In this document: positions 1-12,545 of the stretch, piece after piece | How the letters are laid out: every line of letters starts with the position of its first letter | Position numbering within the stretch: position 1 is the first letter of the stretch | From: Branchiostoma floridae | Taxonomy: Eukaryota > Chordata > Leptocardii > Amphioxiformes > Branchiostomatidae | Assembly: GCF_000003815.2 (NCBI RefSeq) | Contig: NW_023365788.1 | Coordinates: forward strand, 124,001 to 188,000 | Direction of reading: 5' to 3' | Length of the DNA: 64,000 bases | Program-made: the position numbers and the translations under genes | The notes under the pieces: generated by a model | Database searches by the model: none | What the model saw: only the letters and a program-made list of their open reading frames with translations | Told to the model about the DNA's origin: nothing

Positions 1-94
1 AATAGGGACAGGGATAAATAGTTCACACCTATTGTCTGTTGATTACGATTTTCGTCGAGCTTTCTTTTAATAGTCACTAGACGAAAAGACCGAA

Positions 95-850
95 TATGTA
101 GACGGATGCTGACGGATTCCAATTTGCAACACCTGACGGATGCTGACGTATGCTGACAAATGCTGACGGATCCCAAAAACCATCACGGATCCCAAAAAAT
201 GACGGATCCCACTTGCATCCGCAACGCATTCGTAGGCATCCGTAACTCTCATCGGTGGATACAAACACAGAACCCGTATACTCAGTACTTCGTGACGGAT
301 GCTAACACTACATTCGTATGGATACTTACTTATAATAACGGATTCGTTAGTATCTGTAAGCCACTAACTGATTCAAACATTGTATTCGTATGGATACTTA
401 GTTTTAACGCAAACGAAAGAATACGTGGTCAGGATTCTTGTTTATCAGCGAAAAGTCTTCAGATGCAGACGAATACCAAGGATACGAATTTGCAACATCC
501 TGACGGATGCTGACGGATACCAAAGATTACCAAAAATTACGGATCCCATACATATCCGTAACGCATTCGTTGGTATCCGAAACTCGCGGTGGATGCAAAC
601 ACGGAATTCGTTTGCTTACTTACTTCGTGGCGGATGCTAACACAGCTTCCGTAAGAATACTTACTTTTTATGCATGCGTGGCTAGCACTCTTGTTTTTGA
701 GCATATATTTTATTTTTTAGATTGGTCATATCTTTCCCCCTTTTTGTACCTCGGACATGTACACCACAGTTTGTAACGTCAATACAAGTGAGACAATCCA
801 CGTTACGCTAGATACCAGGATACTCGGATTCGTAAGGATGCGAAATGGTT
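95..850. repeat. Degenerate ACGGATGC/GCATCCGT word array
   Basis: Words tgacggatgctgac, acggatccca, cgcattcgt and tatggatacttactt recur many times on both strands without a fixed period. Small ORFs here are by-products of the words. No gene is supported. Confidence 0.6.
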
Positions 851-854
851 TTTT

Positions 855-958
855 TCTGCATTCGTGGCAAGATTACCAACAATGCACTGCTCCAGTGGAT
901 TGCTCCAGTGGAGGGGATTCCATTGGAGCAGTGCATTGTTGGTAATCTTGGGATATCT
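855..958. mobile_element. Palindromic MITE, near-perfect arms
   Basis: gcaagattaccaacaatgca...tgcattgttggtaatcttg: arms of ~33 bp around a short centre carrying ctccagtgga words. A decayed arm relative (ggcggtgtattgtgggtaatcc) lies at ~1000-1022. Confidence 0.65.
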
Positions 959-1944
959 TAAATATGCGACTCTGTATTTTTTTGCATCCGTACATTGGGG
1001 CGGTGTATTGTGGGTAATCCAATCGTTGTCTCTCTGACCAATCAGACTGCACATCAGTCAGTTTAAAAATAAAGCGGAGATAGTCAGCGTTGTCCGTGAG
1101 GACCGCAATCTTTTTGTACCTCAAACTTTGAGTTTTGAAACGTTGAACTCGGGATATGGATTTGTACACACGTGTGTCAACTTCTGTAGTAGGGTGATGT
1201 TGAGGCGGTGACCAAACTCAAGTGGCAGTCGACGGACGGGACGGCGAGGGACTGAAACAGCCAGCCCTGTTTTGTAGTTCGGCGTCCTGGAGCTATTTTA
1301 TATCACTGTCCTGCGGATCTCACGGCGAGGTATGTTTTATACAATGATCGTTTCCAAACAATACCCGCTTTGAATTCGTCTTTGTGACTACATTCCTTGT
1401 TGGCTAGTAGTGAGTAGCGCTTTTGGTATGCTTGGGCTGAACAGAAACTTATCAGAAAACGACATAACGAAGCCTTACAAAACACAAGTCACAAGCATGA
1501 TACTTGCTGAGTAACTGTTGACTTATTTGGGAAAAATTTGAATCATCATCAAAACAGTACTTGTATACACATATGTTTGTCTGAAGCCTGGTATTTATTC
1601 GCATAGGAACATTCTGTTCCAACGGTGTTTACGTTTTTGTTTATATGCGACGTCTCGTACACAATGCAAAGTCCGGCCGGGGAAGCAGATCACACCTTGT
1701 CACTAATTATGCAACGCTAGACTGTTTCTGCCGCGCCCTCCCGGGAGACTTTTTTGGTATGATAATGCGGAATGTAACGGTGATAATGGCGATACCACAA
1801 TCAGATGCATTTGTTCCTGTTGTATAACAAGCCAATCACCATTTCTTTTCATATACATCCTAATTACTTTGACGGACGCATCCATCAAACATGGATGCTT
1901 TAGCTATCTCAAAATTTGATGGAATTGTTCTTTCTCTTTTTCAG

Positions 1945-2650
1945 AAGGCGGGTCGACATTCTCTGGCCGTGTCAACAGCTGGGAGAACACTGGACTACAG
2001 GAAGGGCACAGAAGGAATTGAGCTGGGAGGGATCAGGGCGTAACTAGCCTGAAAAGAAGCGAAGCACTGTCACTAGTAGAAAGGAGACTTTGTGCTGTTG
2101 CGAGAATTCGAAGCTGTACATACTGATACTAGAAGTCATGTTAGTTGTACTTTACAAGTTGGATTCACTATCTGTATCCTGTAGCCGGATGTGGAAATTC
2201 CTTAGAGTTGGACATCGCGAAGATTTGTAATAGAAACAGATATTCGTAGAAGCAAGATTAGCCACAGACTCCCATGTCAGCTTTACATAAAAGTCAAATT
2301 GTATTCACGTTTGATCCTATATTCTATTTGGAAGTATAAGAAGTCATGTGATATTGGCGGTTAAAGGATTCAACTTTCCCTTCACATAATTAGATAACAG
2401 GGACTCTCTGTACATACCTGGTATAACCCATTCTTGTTGCAATATTGTATCTGTATACATATCATGTGGCAGACAGGATTCGGCCTCGATGACATTACGT
2501 CGTTTAGTTCTTCTCAGGACTGGTTTAGAATAAGATTATTCTGTGCATTCTTTTCTATTTCAAATCGTGTTAGCCTTTTATAAGAAAGTAATTGGGCACA
2601 CATGATATTGTAATTTGTCAAATGTGCGGAAAATTCATTAAAGTGACTTT
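1945..2650 (+). other. Possible terminal exon and 3' UTR of an unseen transcript
   Basis: A strong acceptor (tctctttttcag, ending at 1944) is followed by 33 open codons to TAA at 2040-2042 (LDYRKGTEGIELGGIRA end). Then ~600 bp without repeats run to an attaaa at ~2638. A good donor (cggcgag|gtatgt at 1329) lies upstream. Product not recognised; it could be non-coding or chance. Confidence 0.25.
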
Positions 2651-2694
2651 GTATCTGCAGAAAATCCCGTTTTGATATTCTTTATGATCTGATC

Positions 2695-3130
2695 ATACGA
2701 AGGAATCCCTAAAAAACGACTTCGCATCCGCGGCAAATGCCGCATTGGGATTTCTTAGGATCCGACCATGCCAAATATACGAGGAAAATCCTATAAAAAC
2801 GACTTCGCATCCGCGGCAAAGGCCGTTTTGGGACCCGTTCATTCCAGGTATTCGAAGAAATCCTTTGAAAAACGACTTCGCATCCGAGGGAAATACCGTT
2901 TGGGGATTCTTTGCGATCCGATCATTCCAGGTATTCAAAGAAATCCCTAAAAAAACGACTTCGCATCCGTGGAAAATCCCATTTTGGGATATGTTTGAGT
3001 CTTTTTATTCCGGATCCCAAAAATCCAAATTTCGGATATTTTAGAGATCCAACTCGAATCCGTTTGCATTCGCTAGCATTTGTTACAAATACGCAAATAT
3101 CCCTGCTCGGATATGGCTACATCCGATACC
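2695..3130. repeat. cgacttcgcatccg tandem units, spacing 83-73-83
   Basis: Four copies of aaaacgacttcgcatccg start near 2721, 2804, 2877 and 2960, each followed by a g-aaa-ccg-tttggga block. After 3000 the order decays into loose atccg words like those at 95-850. Confidence 0.8.
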
Positions 3131-3624
3131 CTTTCCCCCAGTGAGTTTGCTACTTATTTGGAGTCGAACGTTATATTTCCTAATGCAATAAAGCCACATT
3201 CTTACTTGTACTGAGTTAGAACTGCGTACCATGATCCTTTTACGTTCAATTTTCGAAATACCGCTACAAGGTATGTATGAAGACTGTATATTGTGCCCAT
3301 TTAACTAGGATTGTCTGCAAGGTCTCTCTTTCATTTGTTTCCTTTTCATAGACGAGTTGCGAATACATGTTTGTAAACCACACCGCCAGATCTGTAATGT
3401 TTCACCAATAAACTACCATATATCACTCCAATATATTTCAATAAATACACACTGTAATAGCGCAAATAGATAGTATCAAGAAGGTTATTATGAAATGAAC
3501 ACAAGAACCCTTATGAAAGCAAAATTTCAATATGAACGATAGTATAAGTGATGAATAGTGAAATATTATCGAAAAAAAAGAAAGTACACCAACTTGGATT
3601 CGAACCCGAGACCATAAGTTAAGG

Positions 3625-4084
3625 CGTGTGTTTAAAATAGAAGTGAATAGTTTTGCTAGACAACTCGTCACTGAGATTCCCCTGTAATTATTAGGGTCGT
3701 CTTTTGTACCACCTTTGTGTAATGCTACAATGTGGCTGGTGCACCATTCGTGGGGAAAGTACCCTGCAGACAGGAACAGGTTAAAAAGTTTGACTAGTGG
3801 TTCTAATATAATGTTTGATGAGCACTTCGACATTTCATTTCGAATGAGATCACTTCCCGAAGCTTTGCCGTTTTTAAGATTAGAGAGTGCCTGTTTAACT
3901 TCAGTTTTGCTTATTGGGAAGTCCAGGTGATTATTTTCAAGATTTTTCTCTAGCTTATATAATTCATTTTCTATGTGTGTTTCAAAGCTGCTGCGTGGTT
4001 TCGAGGTGGGGTTTGGGTCTATTCCGTAAAGCTTTTTGAAGTGCGAGTGTAGGTTTTCAGCTGGAATCGTTTCGTGGTCGTCAA
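3625..4084 (-). pseudogene. Inverted 5' segment: partial reverse transcriptase
   Basis: The minus-strand frame is open, and its sequence aligns with residues just upstream of RT motif GISVISCLAKLF in the longer copy. It ends at ~3625 after SILNTRLN, where unrelated sequence with a tRNA-like B box begins. The apparent ORF extensions at both ends are chance reading. Confidence 0.8.
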
Positions 4085-5451
4085 TGGGTGTCAGACAGGG
4101 GTGCAACCTAAGCCCCACCCTTTTTAATCTTTTTATAAACGACCTCGTTCACGAGTTAGATAATACCGAATGTTCTCCACCCGCACTCAATAATTTATTA
4201 GTGGCATGTTTACTATACGCAGACGATGTTGTTTTATTCTCTGAGACTGAAAAAGGACTGCAAAGCGCTCTAGATAAACTAAACATATTCTGCACTAAAT
4301 GGAAGCTCGAAGTGAATCTAAAGAAAACAAAAATTATCATATTCAACAAATCTGGCCGATTATTTTCAAAACAAAACTTTTTATTCGGACAAGAGAGAGT
4401 AGACATCGTATCTTCATATTGCTACCTAGGTATTACCATAACATCATCAGGTACCTTTTCATTAGCCAAAAAACAATTGTCAAACAAAGCGCGCAAAGCC
4501 ATGCACAACTTCAAATGTCTAACTCGTTCATCAGTCTCACCCGATAGCCTTCTAAGAATATTCGATTCCTCTGTTAAACCCATTCTGTTATATGGCTGTG
4601 AAATTTGGGGTACCGAGAAATTAAATGATACATCTCCGATAGAAATGACACACAACCAATTCTGCAAGAACATTCTTGGAGTCTCTAGAAATAGTAGTAA
4701 TTTAGCATGTAGGTCCGAATTAGGCAGATTTCCACTAGACATAGATATTTCCGTTCGACTTGTAAAATATTGGTTGTGTTTAACACAAATGGATTTTACT
4801 ACGCATCCATTACAAGTAAATGCACTCTTGGAACAGCATAACTCCGTTGTAAACGGCCGGAGAAGATCACTTTTACAACGTGTTAAAGATATACTTGATT
4901 ATAGTGGATATTCTTATCTCTGGTACTCTGACAACTCACTCTGTGACCCTGTATATGTATGTAATATGATAAGGAACAGAATTACCAATATGTATATCCA
5001 GACGTAACTACATAATATAAGTATAGATACCGGTAAGCTTAGATTCTACAAAACTTGTAAATCTGTATACGCTAGAGAGAAGTACTTAGTACTAGTTGAT
5101 TTCGAGCTGCGCTCCGCAATAAGCAAAGTCAGAATTAGCGCTCATCCTCTTGAAGTGGAAAGAGGGAGATATAAGAGATTACCAGTGTGTGAAAGAATTT
5201 GTAAATATTGTACATCTAAAGCAGTGGGAGACGAGACACACTTCATTTCCAAATGTTCATTCAACGGAACCGAAAGAATCACTCTGTTTAGAGAAGTCAC
5301 AAAGTATTATCCCAACTTCCCCACATTGACAGACGAACAGAAAGCTACCTTTAAATTTCTCTTGAAATCGCAGAACCCACAAATTCTAGAAAATGTGGGG
5401 CTTTTCGTCTCCCTCTGCTTCCAAAAAAGAAGTCAAACCCAACCTGTTTAG
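4085..5451 (+). pseudogene. Forward 3' segment: RT palm/thumb and C-terminal zinc motif
   Basis: Open from GVRQGCNLSP to a TAA at 5005-5007, then open again in the same frame to a TAG at 5449-5451. The single in-frame stop is at MYIQT*. The C-terminal part holds CKYC...H....C, the same CX2CX9HX4C pattern as the other copy. It lacks the endonuclease and the first RT blocks, so it is dead. Confidence 0.8.
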
Positions 5452-5575
5452 AAATAGCCAACACTAGTATTAGATTAGAATATTATTTATGGCTGTCCAT
5501 TGTCACTATGTGTATACCATGTACATGTACTTGCAATTAGCCCTCGGGCACGAACTTGCAAATAAACTTCTTCTG

Positions 5576-7000
5576 ATTATTGTTAAAAAGTCTAATCGTT
5601 AATCCACTACGCCAAGATACATTACGATGGATGTAGGTGTGCTAATACAACTAAAGTGACGGAGAGCGTGATAATACGAGACAAAAAATTGTTGCGGGTC
5701 TATCATTTCAAAAACTTCTGAAGTCGTAAGATTTCTTTAGTCTCTACACCTTTTGGTCATCACGTAAACTTTTTAACCGTTATATAAATAGAAGAAGGAG
5801 GTTATAGAGATCAATTGTTTGTGTGAACTCCCGCATAGTGCCTGCTTGGTGTGTGTTTATGACATTTACATGATAGACAGGGTGAGAATAGCCCGCCACT
5901 CATTCGGGCTATTCACACCGTAGTATTGTCGTTGACCTGTCCTCGCTAGAAAGTTACTGGGTGTGTTTTAGTGTACACGGGGGGGGGGGGGGGGGTGTCT
6001 CATTCGCTCATTCGAAAAATTATTAACTTTCTCTACTTAAAAAAAAAACGTTGACAACAATATTCTAGGAAAAGTCACCAAGTTAGGTTGTTCTAGCCGT
6101 TTGGAAGCTATACGACGTCAAAGTTGGCGCAGACACTTTTAGCCACTCTGGATAGGGTTGAGGTAACGATGTGGTCTTGCAGATTTTGGTTGTTGAATTA
6201 CAATTTAAAAGTTTCTGGCTCGAATTCCTTACAGGCCCCAACGCTTTGCCCTTGATTAGGATAGTGACTTTGTACCCTTTACTTCAGTTGACTAGAATTT
6301 TGTGGCATTATATCTGTTCCAATGATTTTAACCATTCGAACAATTTATTGAAAATATTTCTTATTGATTCATGATTTGCAAATATAAACGAATGTAGAAC
6401 ATTGTTGGTAGTAAAATGTGACAGACATATCAACATCAATATATTGACAGCAATCAGTTCATTCAAAGGAACGAATTCATTTAAATGAACGCTAGTGATC
6501 CACAGTAATAGGAGCCGTTTTACACACAGTTAATTCTCAAAATCATATTTTTAATCTGTATCCCAATGAGACTTTTATGTGTTGAAAGAAATATGGGCGC
6601 TTACAGTTGATACCAGCTGTAATTATTGCCTGCAATTCTCCACAGCTTCTGCTACCATTCGTTGTCACAATTGTGCAGTTACTGCAAAAATAGACGCATT
6701 TGGTACTTTAATAATTATCTACATGGTAAACTTACTACGAAGTTCTGAAATGTTTATCATTGACTTATGGAATGAAAGAAGATGATGTAAGACTGTGAAC
6801 GTTCATCTGTTTTGGTTATGGAAGATTATACTCATACTATATATATATATGACTTCGGACGCAAGTGACCACTGCAACGGGTGCTAAGTGCAAAATAACT
6901 AGTAGACAGCTTGGGTCGTCCCCCTGGTCGTCCCCACGGTCATATGGTAGCCCACCGTCCGACATTCAGCAGAGACGGGGGGCGAGACAGATTACCTAGC
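5576..7000. other. Non-genic stretch
   Basis: Flank of the twin-primed LINE. A G16 run is at 5979-5994, otherwise ordinary AT-rich sequence. Small ORFs at 6171 and 6579 show no protein character or splice context. Confidence 0.5.
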
Positions 7001-7445
7001 ATTTACGACCGACCAATCACGTACCTCTGACGTCACGTAGCAGTAGACAGATCCATTCTAGTGTCAGCCGAAATTAGGGTAAGTCCTTATTCATTTAAGT
7101 GTTAGTTAGAAAATGTTAAATCTCTATTGTAGGTGTGAGAATTATAATTACCGACAGTAGATTGTGCCCGGATGCAAGCCTGTGAAGGTAGCTTCTGTCA
7201 GCTCATATCTTGGGATTCCCTGTTCCTTTGGTTCCCATGGTAAGTATACGTCACTACTATAGTTGTGGGCAAGCAAAAAAACGTTTGATCACAGGGAGCT
7301 CAATACAGGCGATTGTACTGGTTCTGCAATTTTTTCTACCCCCCCTCCCGTATAATTGTACAGCAGTAATATTCTGATGACCCATCGAGCCCCCCCCCCC
7401 CAAATAAATTACAGCCAGGTGCAATAATTTCTTTACCACAAACCA

Positions 7446-7572
7446 TTAAGCAAACTTGGAATTGGGGATATCTAGAAATTGCCTTTCTGAATGCTCGTAT
7501 GGCCTTTGAAAATACATTTCCCCGCTACAGAACCTTTTATGATAAAGATCCATAGAAAGAAGATGACTTCTA
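7446..7572 (-). CDS. Possible last exon of the tentative secreted-protein gene
   Basis: Minus strand: acceptor atttgttacag ends at 7573, followed by an open frame of 42 codons to TAA at 7446-7448. It is in phase 1, matching the TG| end of the exon at 8256. The residues (two Cys, several Arg/His/Phe) resemble no family known to me. It may be a chance ORF. Confidence 0.2.
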
Positions 7573-7952
7573 CTGTAACAAATGCTACAATAAATGACAA
7601 CCTGTACATACAGTACAGACAGTTGAACTACACGTATTGCTAATATCAAACAATTCTTTAGAACTACTCTTGTTTTTGAAAATTCAATTAACGTTATGCT
7701 TGCTAATACTCCTTAACATTATGTCAGTAATAGTGTATGCTGCTTAGAAAGTGTGTTCCCTTTTTGGAAAGAGTTGTATTTAAATGAAACTGTCAGTTAC
7801 ATAGTTATTAAACGGGACATCATAAGATCATATTGAACATATCTGTCTTGGTATATAGTAATACCTTATGGGACTTACATAAAAGACAACTAGGACATAC
7901 ACATACTACATACTTAAGAAAGGAATCTAGAACAAATAACAATAGAAATATA

Positions 7953-8094
7953 TTACTTCTGATCAATCTCTTTATTGCAGTGAATTGTTTTTGCTCGGCA
8001 AAGACTTTATTCCAATCGGTGGTTACTTCTGAACAATCTCTTTATTGCAGTGAATTGTTTTTGCTCGACAAATAGTTTATTCCACTCGGTGGTA
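7953..8094. repeat. ~70-bp tandem duplication, slightly diverged
   Basis: acttctgatcaatctcttta... and acttctgaacaatctcttta... follow each other, each running through gcagtgaattgtttttgctc to cggtggt, with a few changes. Confidence 0.85.
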
Positions 8095-8255
8095 TTGTTC
8101 GGTGGTTATAGCAAAGGACCGGATGTTATGACAATAATATTCACCTCGGGGCGGGTCATTAACCCTTAATTGTTAGCCTCTGGTATTTTATACTGGATTT
8201 GAATGATTGTACATGTACTTGTGGTATGGTTAATATATAAGATATATTGACTTAC

Positions 8256-9427
8256 CAATTTCTGATCGTGCTGTTGACTTGATGCATTTGCACCACATAT
8301 TTCACGAAGGAGTCGTCCACACCTGTTAGGTCCCAGGTGAGCCGAATGCTGTCTTTCGAAAATGTCGGGTCACCGGTCCATTTCCCCACGGAACTTACTT
8401 CGTACGTGGTCATCAATGAAGGGCAGACATACAGGTGATAAGATGTGAGCAATGATAGTTAAAAAAAGCAACTGGATATGACTTTGGAAACCGTCAGGTA
8501 GCTTCCTCTACCTATTGTTAGTGACACTGCGTTTTCTCGACAAAACAATTTTGCTAGATACAAATTCACAACAACCATACAAATTCAAGGCAACGCTTGC
8601 TTTCAAACACCTGCTTGTAATGTTAAAACTTGAAACTTTATTTGACCACCTATCACATTAATATTATGAGCTACAGGTGATTGCCAATTTCTTTTTCTAG
8701 ATACGAAGTGTTAAAATAGTAAGACAGTTGTTAGCACCCCTACACCCTATGTGACTTAGTATAGCCCAACATGAATATTGAATAGGAAGTACTCTCTGAA
8801 GAACTGACGCCTGAAGTAATACGATCTTCTTTCACTGGCCTAAAGTAACATTAGCACACGTCTCTGTACTTTATAGTTGAACCCTACTCAGGAATAAATT
8901 GTTTAGCAGCATCAAGGTCTCTAACTGAGTCAATACTGAGCTACATGCAAGTCAAAACACGAAGTAAACAATAGATTTTGTTTGAAATGTATATGGAGGA
9001 GGAAACTACACACGTCGCCTTCCTCATGAAACCAAGGAGCTTTGGTGAAACCTGAGAAGATGTTGTGTTTCCGGTTGTCCGACCGACCGTAGCAAAACCT
9101 TCCCACTGCAGTTTTGTTTTGCTTGACAAGAGACATAAAATTGTCGATCTGACACCTGAGAGATAAAAACGTTTTAGAATCTTTTTCCAACATATTCACT
9201 TCATGTCTGTTGCAAATTGAAATGAAAAAAATAAACAATGTGTATTATTAGAATATCATGTTGAAAAAAAGTGCACTGATAACATTTCCTTTTTTCTGAT
9301 GGAAACTGCACTGGATTTAGAACAATCTTAAAAGGGAAGCTAAGCATGCATTTTCTTTTTTTTACTTACCAACGAAGGAGAGTACTGTCACAACAGCTAC
9401 ACTTCTCAACGCCTCGCTGCGAGCCAT
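8256..9427 (-). CDS. Tentative small secreted protein, three exons, unrecognised
   Basis: Seen on the minus strand: exon 9370-9427 starts at an ATG and encodes MARSEALRSVAVVTVLSFV, signal-peptide-like, after a good acceptor (ttctag before 9435). Exon 9052-9148 gives a Cys-containing segment (FYVSCQAKQNCSGKVLLRS). Exon 8256-8393 gives KWTGDPTFSKDSIRLTWDL..VKYVVQMHQVNSTIRN with one N-glycosylation sequon, NST. The phases (1, 2, 2) agree. The W....SI.L.W.....YVV pattern faintly recalls a beta-sandwich domain, but no family is recognised. A last exon at 7446-7572 ending in TAA would fit in phase (139 aa in total) but looks less protein-like. Two splice sites (gtttca donor, gtaag acceptor) are weak. 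The gene may be wrong in detail. Confidence 0.38.
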
Positions 9428-9628
9428 GTACGTGTCTAGAATAAACAGGACAGTGCTGTTGAATTTCTGTGTACAAAACAAAAGGATGGCAAAGTACAAC
9501 AAACAATGAAAGAATTACAGTTGAACTTGTCTCTCTCTAACTATGGCTTGAGTCTCATTGAAAATCCGTCTGGATGGGACGTTGATTGTAAGTCATCATT
9601 CTGGTGTTTTAATATTGTCTTCTTTTGT

Positions 9629-10716
9629 TACCTCCATGAAAAAATGGAGGTATAGTTTTTGGTGTGTCTGTGTGTGTGTCTGTGTGTGTGTCTGTCTGTG
9701 TGTCCGCATATTTGTGGTCAGCATAACTCATGAACGGCTGGGTGGATTGGTTTCATACTTGGTGTGTTGGTAGTGTGTGATGAAAGCTGGAAATGATTAG
9801 ATTTTGGGCCCCCTAGCGGCTCCCCTTGGTACTGCAGCGCAACTTCCGGTTTTGCTATCTCGGTGTTCTGAACATGCTATAGTCACGATTTTTGAGTATT
9901 AGATAGCTCTTGTGCTCAGGAAGAAATGACATAAGTTTGGACCTCCTAGCGTCTAGTTTTGGGATAGCAGGGGCATTTTTGTCAAAAACTTCTGAAGAGG
10001 ATAACTCAAGAAGGGAACAACGGATTTTCATCATTTTTGGTATGTAGGTACCTTAGACAATGTTTTACAAGAAAAGATACTAATTATGCAAAATAGGAGT
10101 ACATTTGCATAATTAATGAGAATATTCTATCATAGCAGTTTTTTCAATGTATCTCTTGTTCCAGACATGCTATGGTCTTGACATTTAGGTGATAGATAGC
10201 TTATAGCACCATGAACAAGTGGGGCAAGTTTCAGCCCTCTAACATTTAACTTTGGAACTGCAGGGGTGTTTTTGTCAAGACACTCCAAAGAGGATAACTG
10301 CAGAAAGGAACAACGGATTGCCTGCATTTTAGGCATGCAGGTAGCTTAGGCAATGATGTTCATAATGATATACATGTTATGGAAATGAGGACTTTATTTG
10401 CATAATTAATGAGGAAATTGTATAGTTCCAATGTTTTCAATAACTGGACCTCAATACATGTAACACATGTTAATTATGATAGGTGGAATATAAGCAGATA
10501 CCAAATATGGTAATGAGGAACTTACTTGCATAATTTATGCAAAAATTGCAAAACCAATTTATGATTAATAATGGGAATTTTATAATTGTGAGATGTGTAC
10601 GTTATTCAATGATTAACAACACCATGCATAAATTATGTTAATGTGTTAGTCAATTGCATGGAATTTACGAAAGCTCTAAATTTTCATGGAGGTATGAGGT
10701 CGCCGAACTCTAGTTT
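9629..10716. mobile_element. Interspersed element with CTCCATGAA...TTCATGGAGG ends
   Basis: It starts with cctccatgaaaaaatggagg and a GT tract and ends with ttttcatggaggtatgaggtcgccgaactctag. Inside, two related blocks (~9840-10125 and ~10135-10410) repeat tctgaacatgctatagtc/ccagacatgctatggtc and tttgcataattaatgag. A related 3' end is at ~43300-43335 and an inverted piece at ~50255-50350. No protein is encoded. Confidence 0.6.
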
Positions 10717-10911
10717 TTTAAAGTATCTTCATTCTGTACAAGATATATGATATCTTAAAAGATTGCGCATATTGGGGCAACCCTTTATCTTCTGACTTGT
10801 CATTATCGGTGCACGTGGGACGGGGGCCGCAGGGCAGAGACATTATCCTTGTCACTGACTACAACAGACATTTGGGCGTTCTCCATGGGAAAATACAAAT
10901 ACATATTTGGA

Positions 10912-10975
10912 AAAATTACGATATTGAGATATTTTTCAATATCTCAATATCGTAATAATATCTCAATATCGTAAT
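10912..10975. repeat. AT-rich hairpin with an extra half copy
   Basis: ttacgatattgagatat is followed by its exact inverse atatctcaatatcgtaa, and then a second forward atatctcaatatcgtaatt. Confidence 0.85.
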
Positions 10976-11239
10976 TTTGGTTTTTAAAAAAAAACAAGAT
11001 TTCTAACATCAAATTTCGAAAGTAAAACAGCACATTCCAAATGCAGTTGCATTGTATGCGTATAGTAGATTGAATAAGATGCACAGCGTGACATTTCCTA
11101 GTCTACCTTCGAGGTGCTACACCTCGCTGTATTAAAAGGACAGTGTCTTAAGTTTAGCAGTGTTCTTGCCACCATGCTATGGCTGTCTGCATGTTTGCAC
11201 TGACAACCCACCTTTAAGTATAAAAACTTTTTAAAAAGC

Positions 11240-12545
11240 AGATAAAGGTATGTAGTCTTATTGAGGCCCTCGTGTATACGGCACCATTTTGCAGTGCCCA
11301 ATCCTATTATTTTTTATTCCCTTTGACAGATAAGACAGACGTAGTGGTGGCGCACTCAAGTTAGCAACTTATATTCACGCCACCACTATACAGGTATATA
11401 TACAAGGACATAAACATAACTAAACTAAGCGAAATACAAAATGAAGGAATATATAACTAATACTGACAACAAATGAAAATTAAACGATGTGTAACTCTAT
11501 ATATTATATTACAACAAAAGTTGATATGTGCGCATGCCAGATCCCCTACCCTAGTAACAAAACATGCTATCATTCCATCACTTAACCCTCCCCAACAGTT
11601 AAGTCAGGTACCAACGTTTACACCCGATACTAAGTGCTTGTCCCAGATGCAAAAACAACAACAACAACAAAAAACGTTAGCATGACAGGATTTGAACCAA
11701 GGAACACCCTGCAGTTACGCCATACATCCACCCCTTCTAAACGTATACCGAAATGTAAAGAATAAGTTGGCTCGTACCTGAAATGTAGCACGGTGATTTA
11801 TGATTTAGCCGGTAGAGCTTTCGATCTTCTCCAGACGAATCTAGCCCCGAACTATCGGTACAACGTCCGTAGTATTAACATCGTCTTTATAAATCCCCCA
11901 CTGTGTCTCCCCTGCAAAGCTGTTATGCGGAACTATGGTATAATGTTATAATGTTACTCTTTGCAATGGGGGGTGGGGGGTGGGGGCTGTGGACAAAAGT
12001 GTACGTCAACAAATGATTGAACACAGAGTATGTTTTACTAAAAAAATAGATTCTTTGTTTCTGTTTTTCCACAGACAATGTAGTCTTATAGCCTTATTGA
12101 GGCCGCAAGAGAAGTGGGTGGATTGTTATCCTTTGTGTCCAAGACACCATATTGCAGTGGCAGTGCCCAATTCTCCCCTTCCATCGCGTTATACGTCATC
12201 AAAAAAAGTCAGGTACCCACTTTACACCCGAGGAAAACCATGTTAAGTCTATTTCTCAATTGCAAGAGCGCAGGCCTAGGATAGACAGCTTGGTAGAATT
12301 TGAACCCATGGACTCAGTTACGATAACCACCCACTCTAAATGTATACCGAAATGTAAGTAATAAGTTCTCGTACCTCAGATGTAACACGGTGATTCTTAA
12401 TTTGGCCAGTGGAGCCTTCTTCTCCAGACAAATCTAGTTCCGAACTAGAACTTCCCTAGTCTTAACATCGTCTTAAGAAACTTCCGCCTGGGTCTCTCCC
12501 GCAAAGCTGTTATGCGGAACTATGGTATAATGTTACACTTTGCAA
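11240..12545. repeat. Direct duplication of a ~470-740-bp block
   Basis: 11240-11960 and 12075-12545 share, in order: gtagtcttattgaggcc, cagtgcccaat, gatttgaacc with a tRNA-like B box, tgtataccgaaatgtaa, a tcgtacct-cacggtgatt block and gcaaagctgttatgcggaac. The copies are diverged. A further fragment (cacagagtatgttttact) recurs at ~13180. Confidence 0.75.

Larger units (their letters stand above)
3625..5575 (+). mobile_element. CR1-like LINE fragment with inverted 5' part (twin-priming type)
   Basis: The same family as the copy at 51343-57002. From 3625 to ~4084 the minus strand encodes the early RT region (SKTEVKQALSNLKNGKASGSD...NYRGISVTSCLAKLFTSILNTR). From ~4085 the plus strand continues with GVRQGCNLSP, LLYADDVVLF (YADD 4216-4227) and onward to the 3' tail. 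About 105 residues between the two parts, including the FVDFKKAFD block with a catalytic Asp, are missing. This layout is the hallmark of twin priming during target-primed reverse transcription. Confidence 0.85.

Noticed and set aside
7133-7240. Possible exon with acceptor attgtag and donor catg|gtaagt
   Set aside because: All three frames contain stops and no partner exon is evident; could be a non-coding exon but unsupported.
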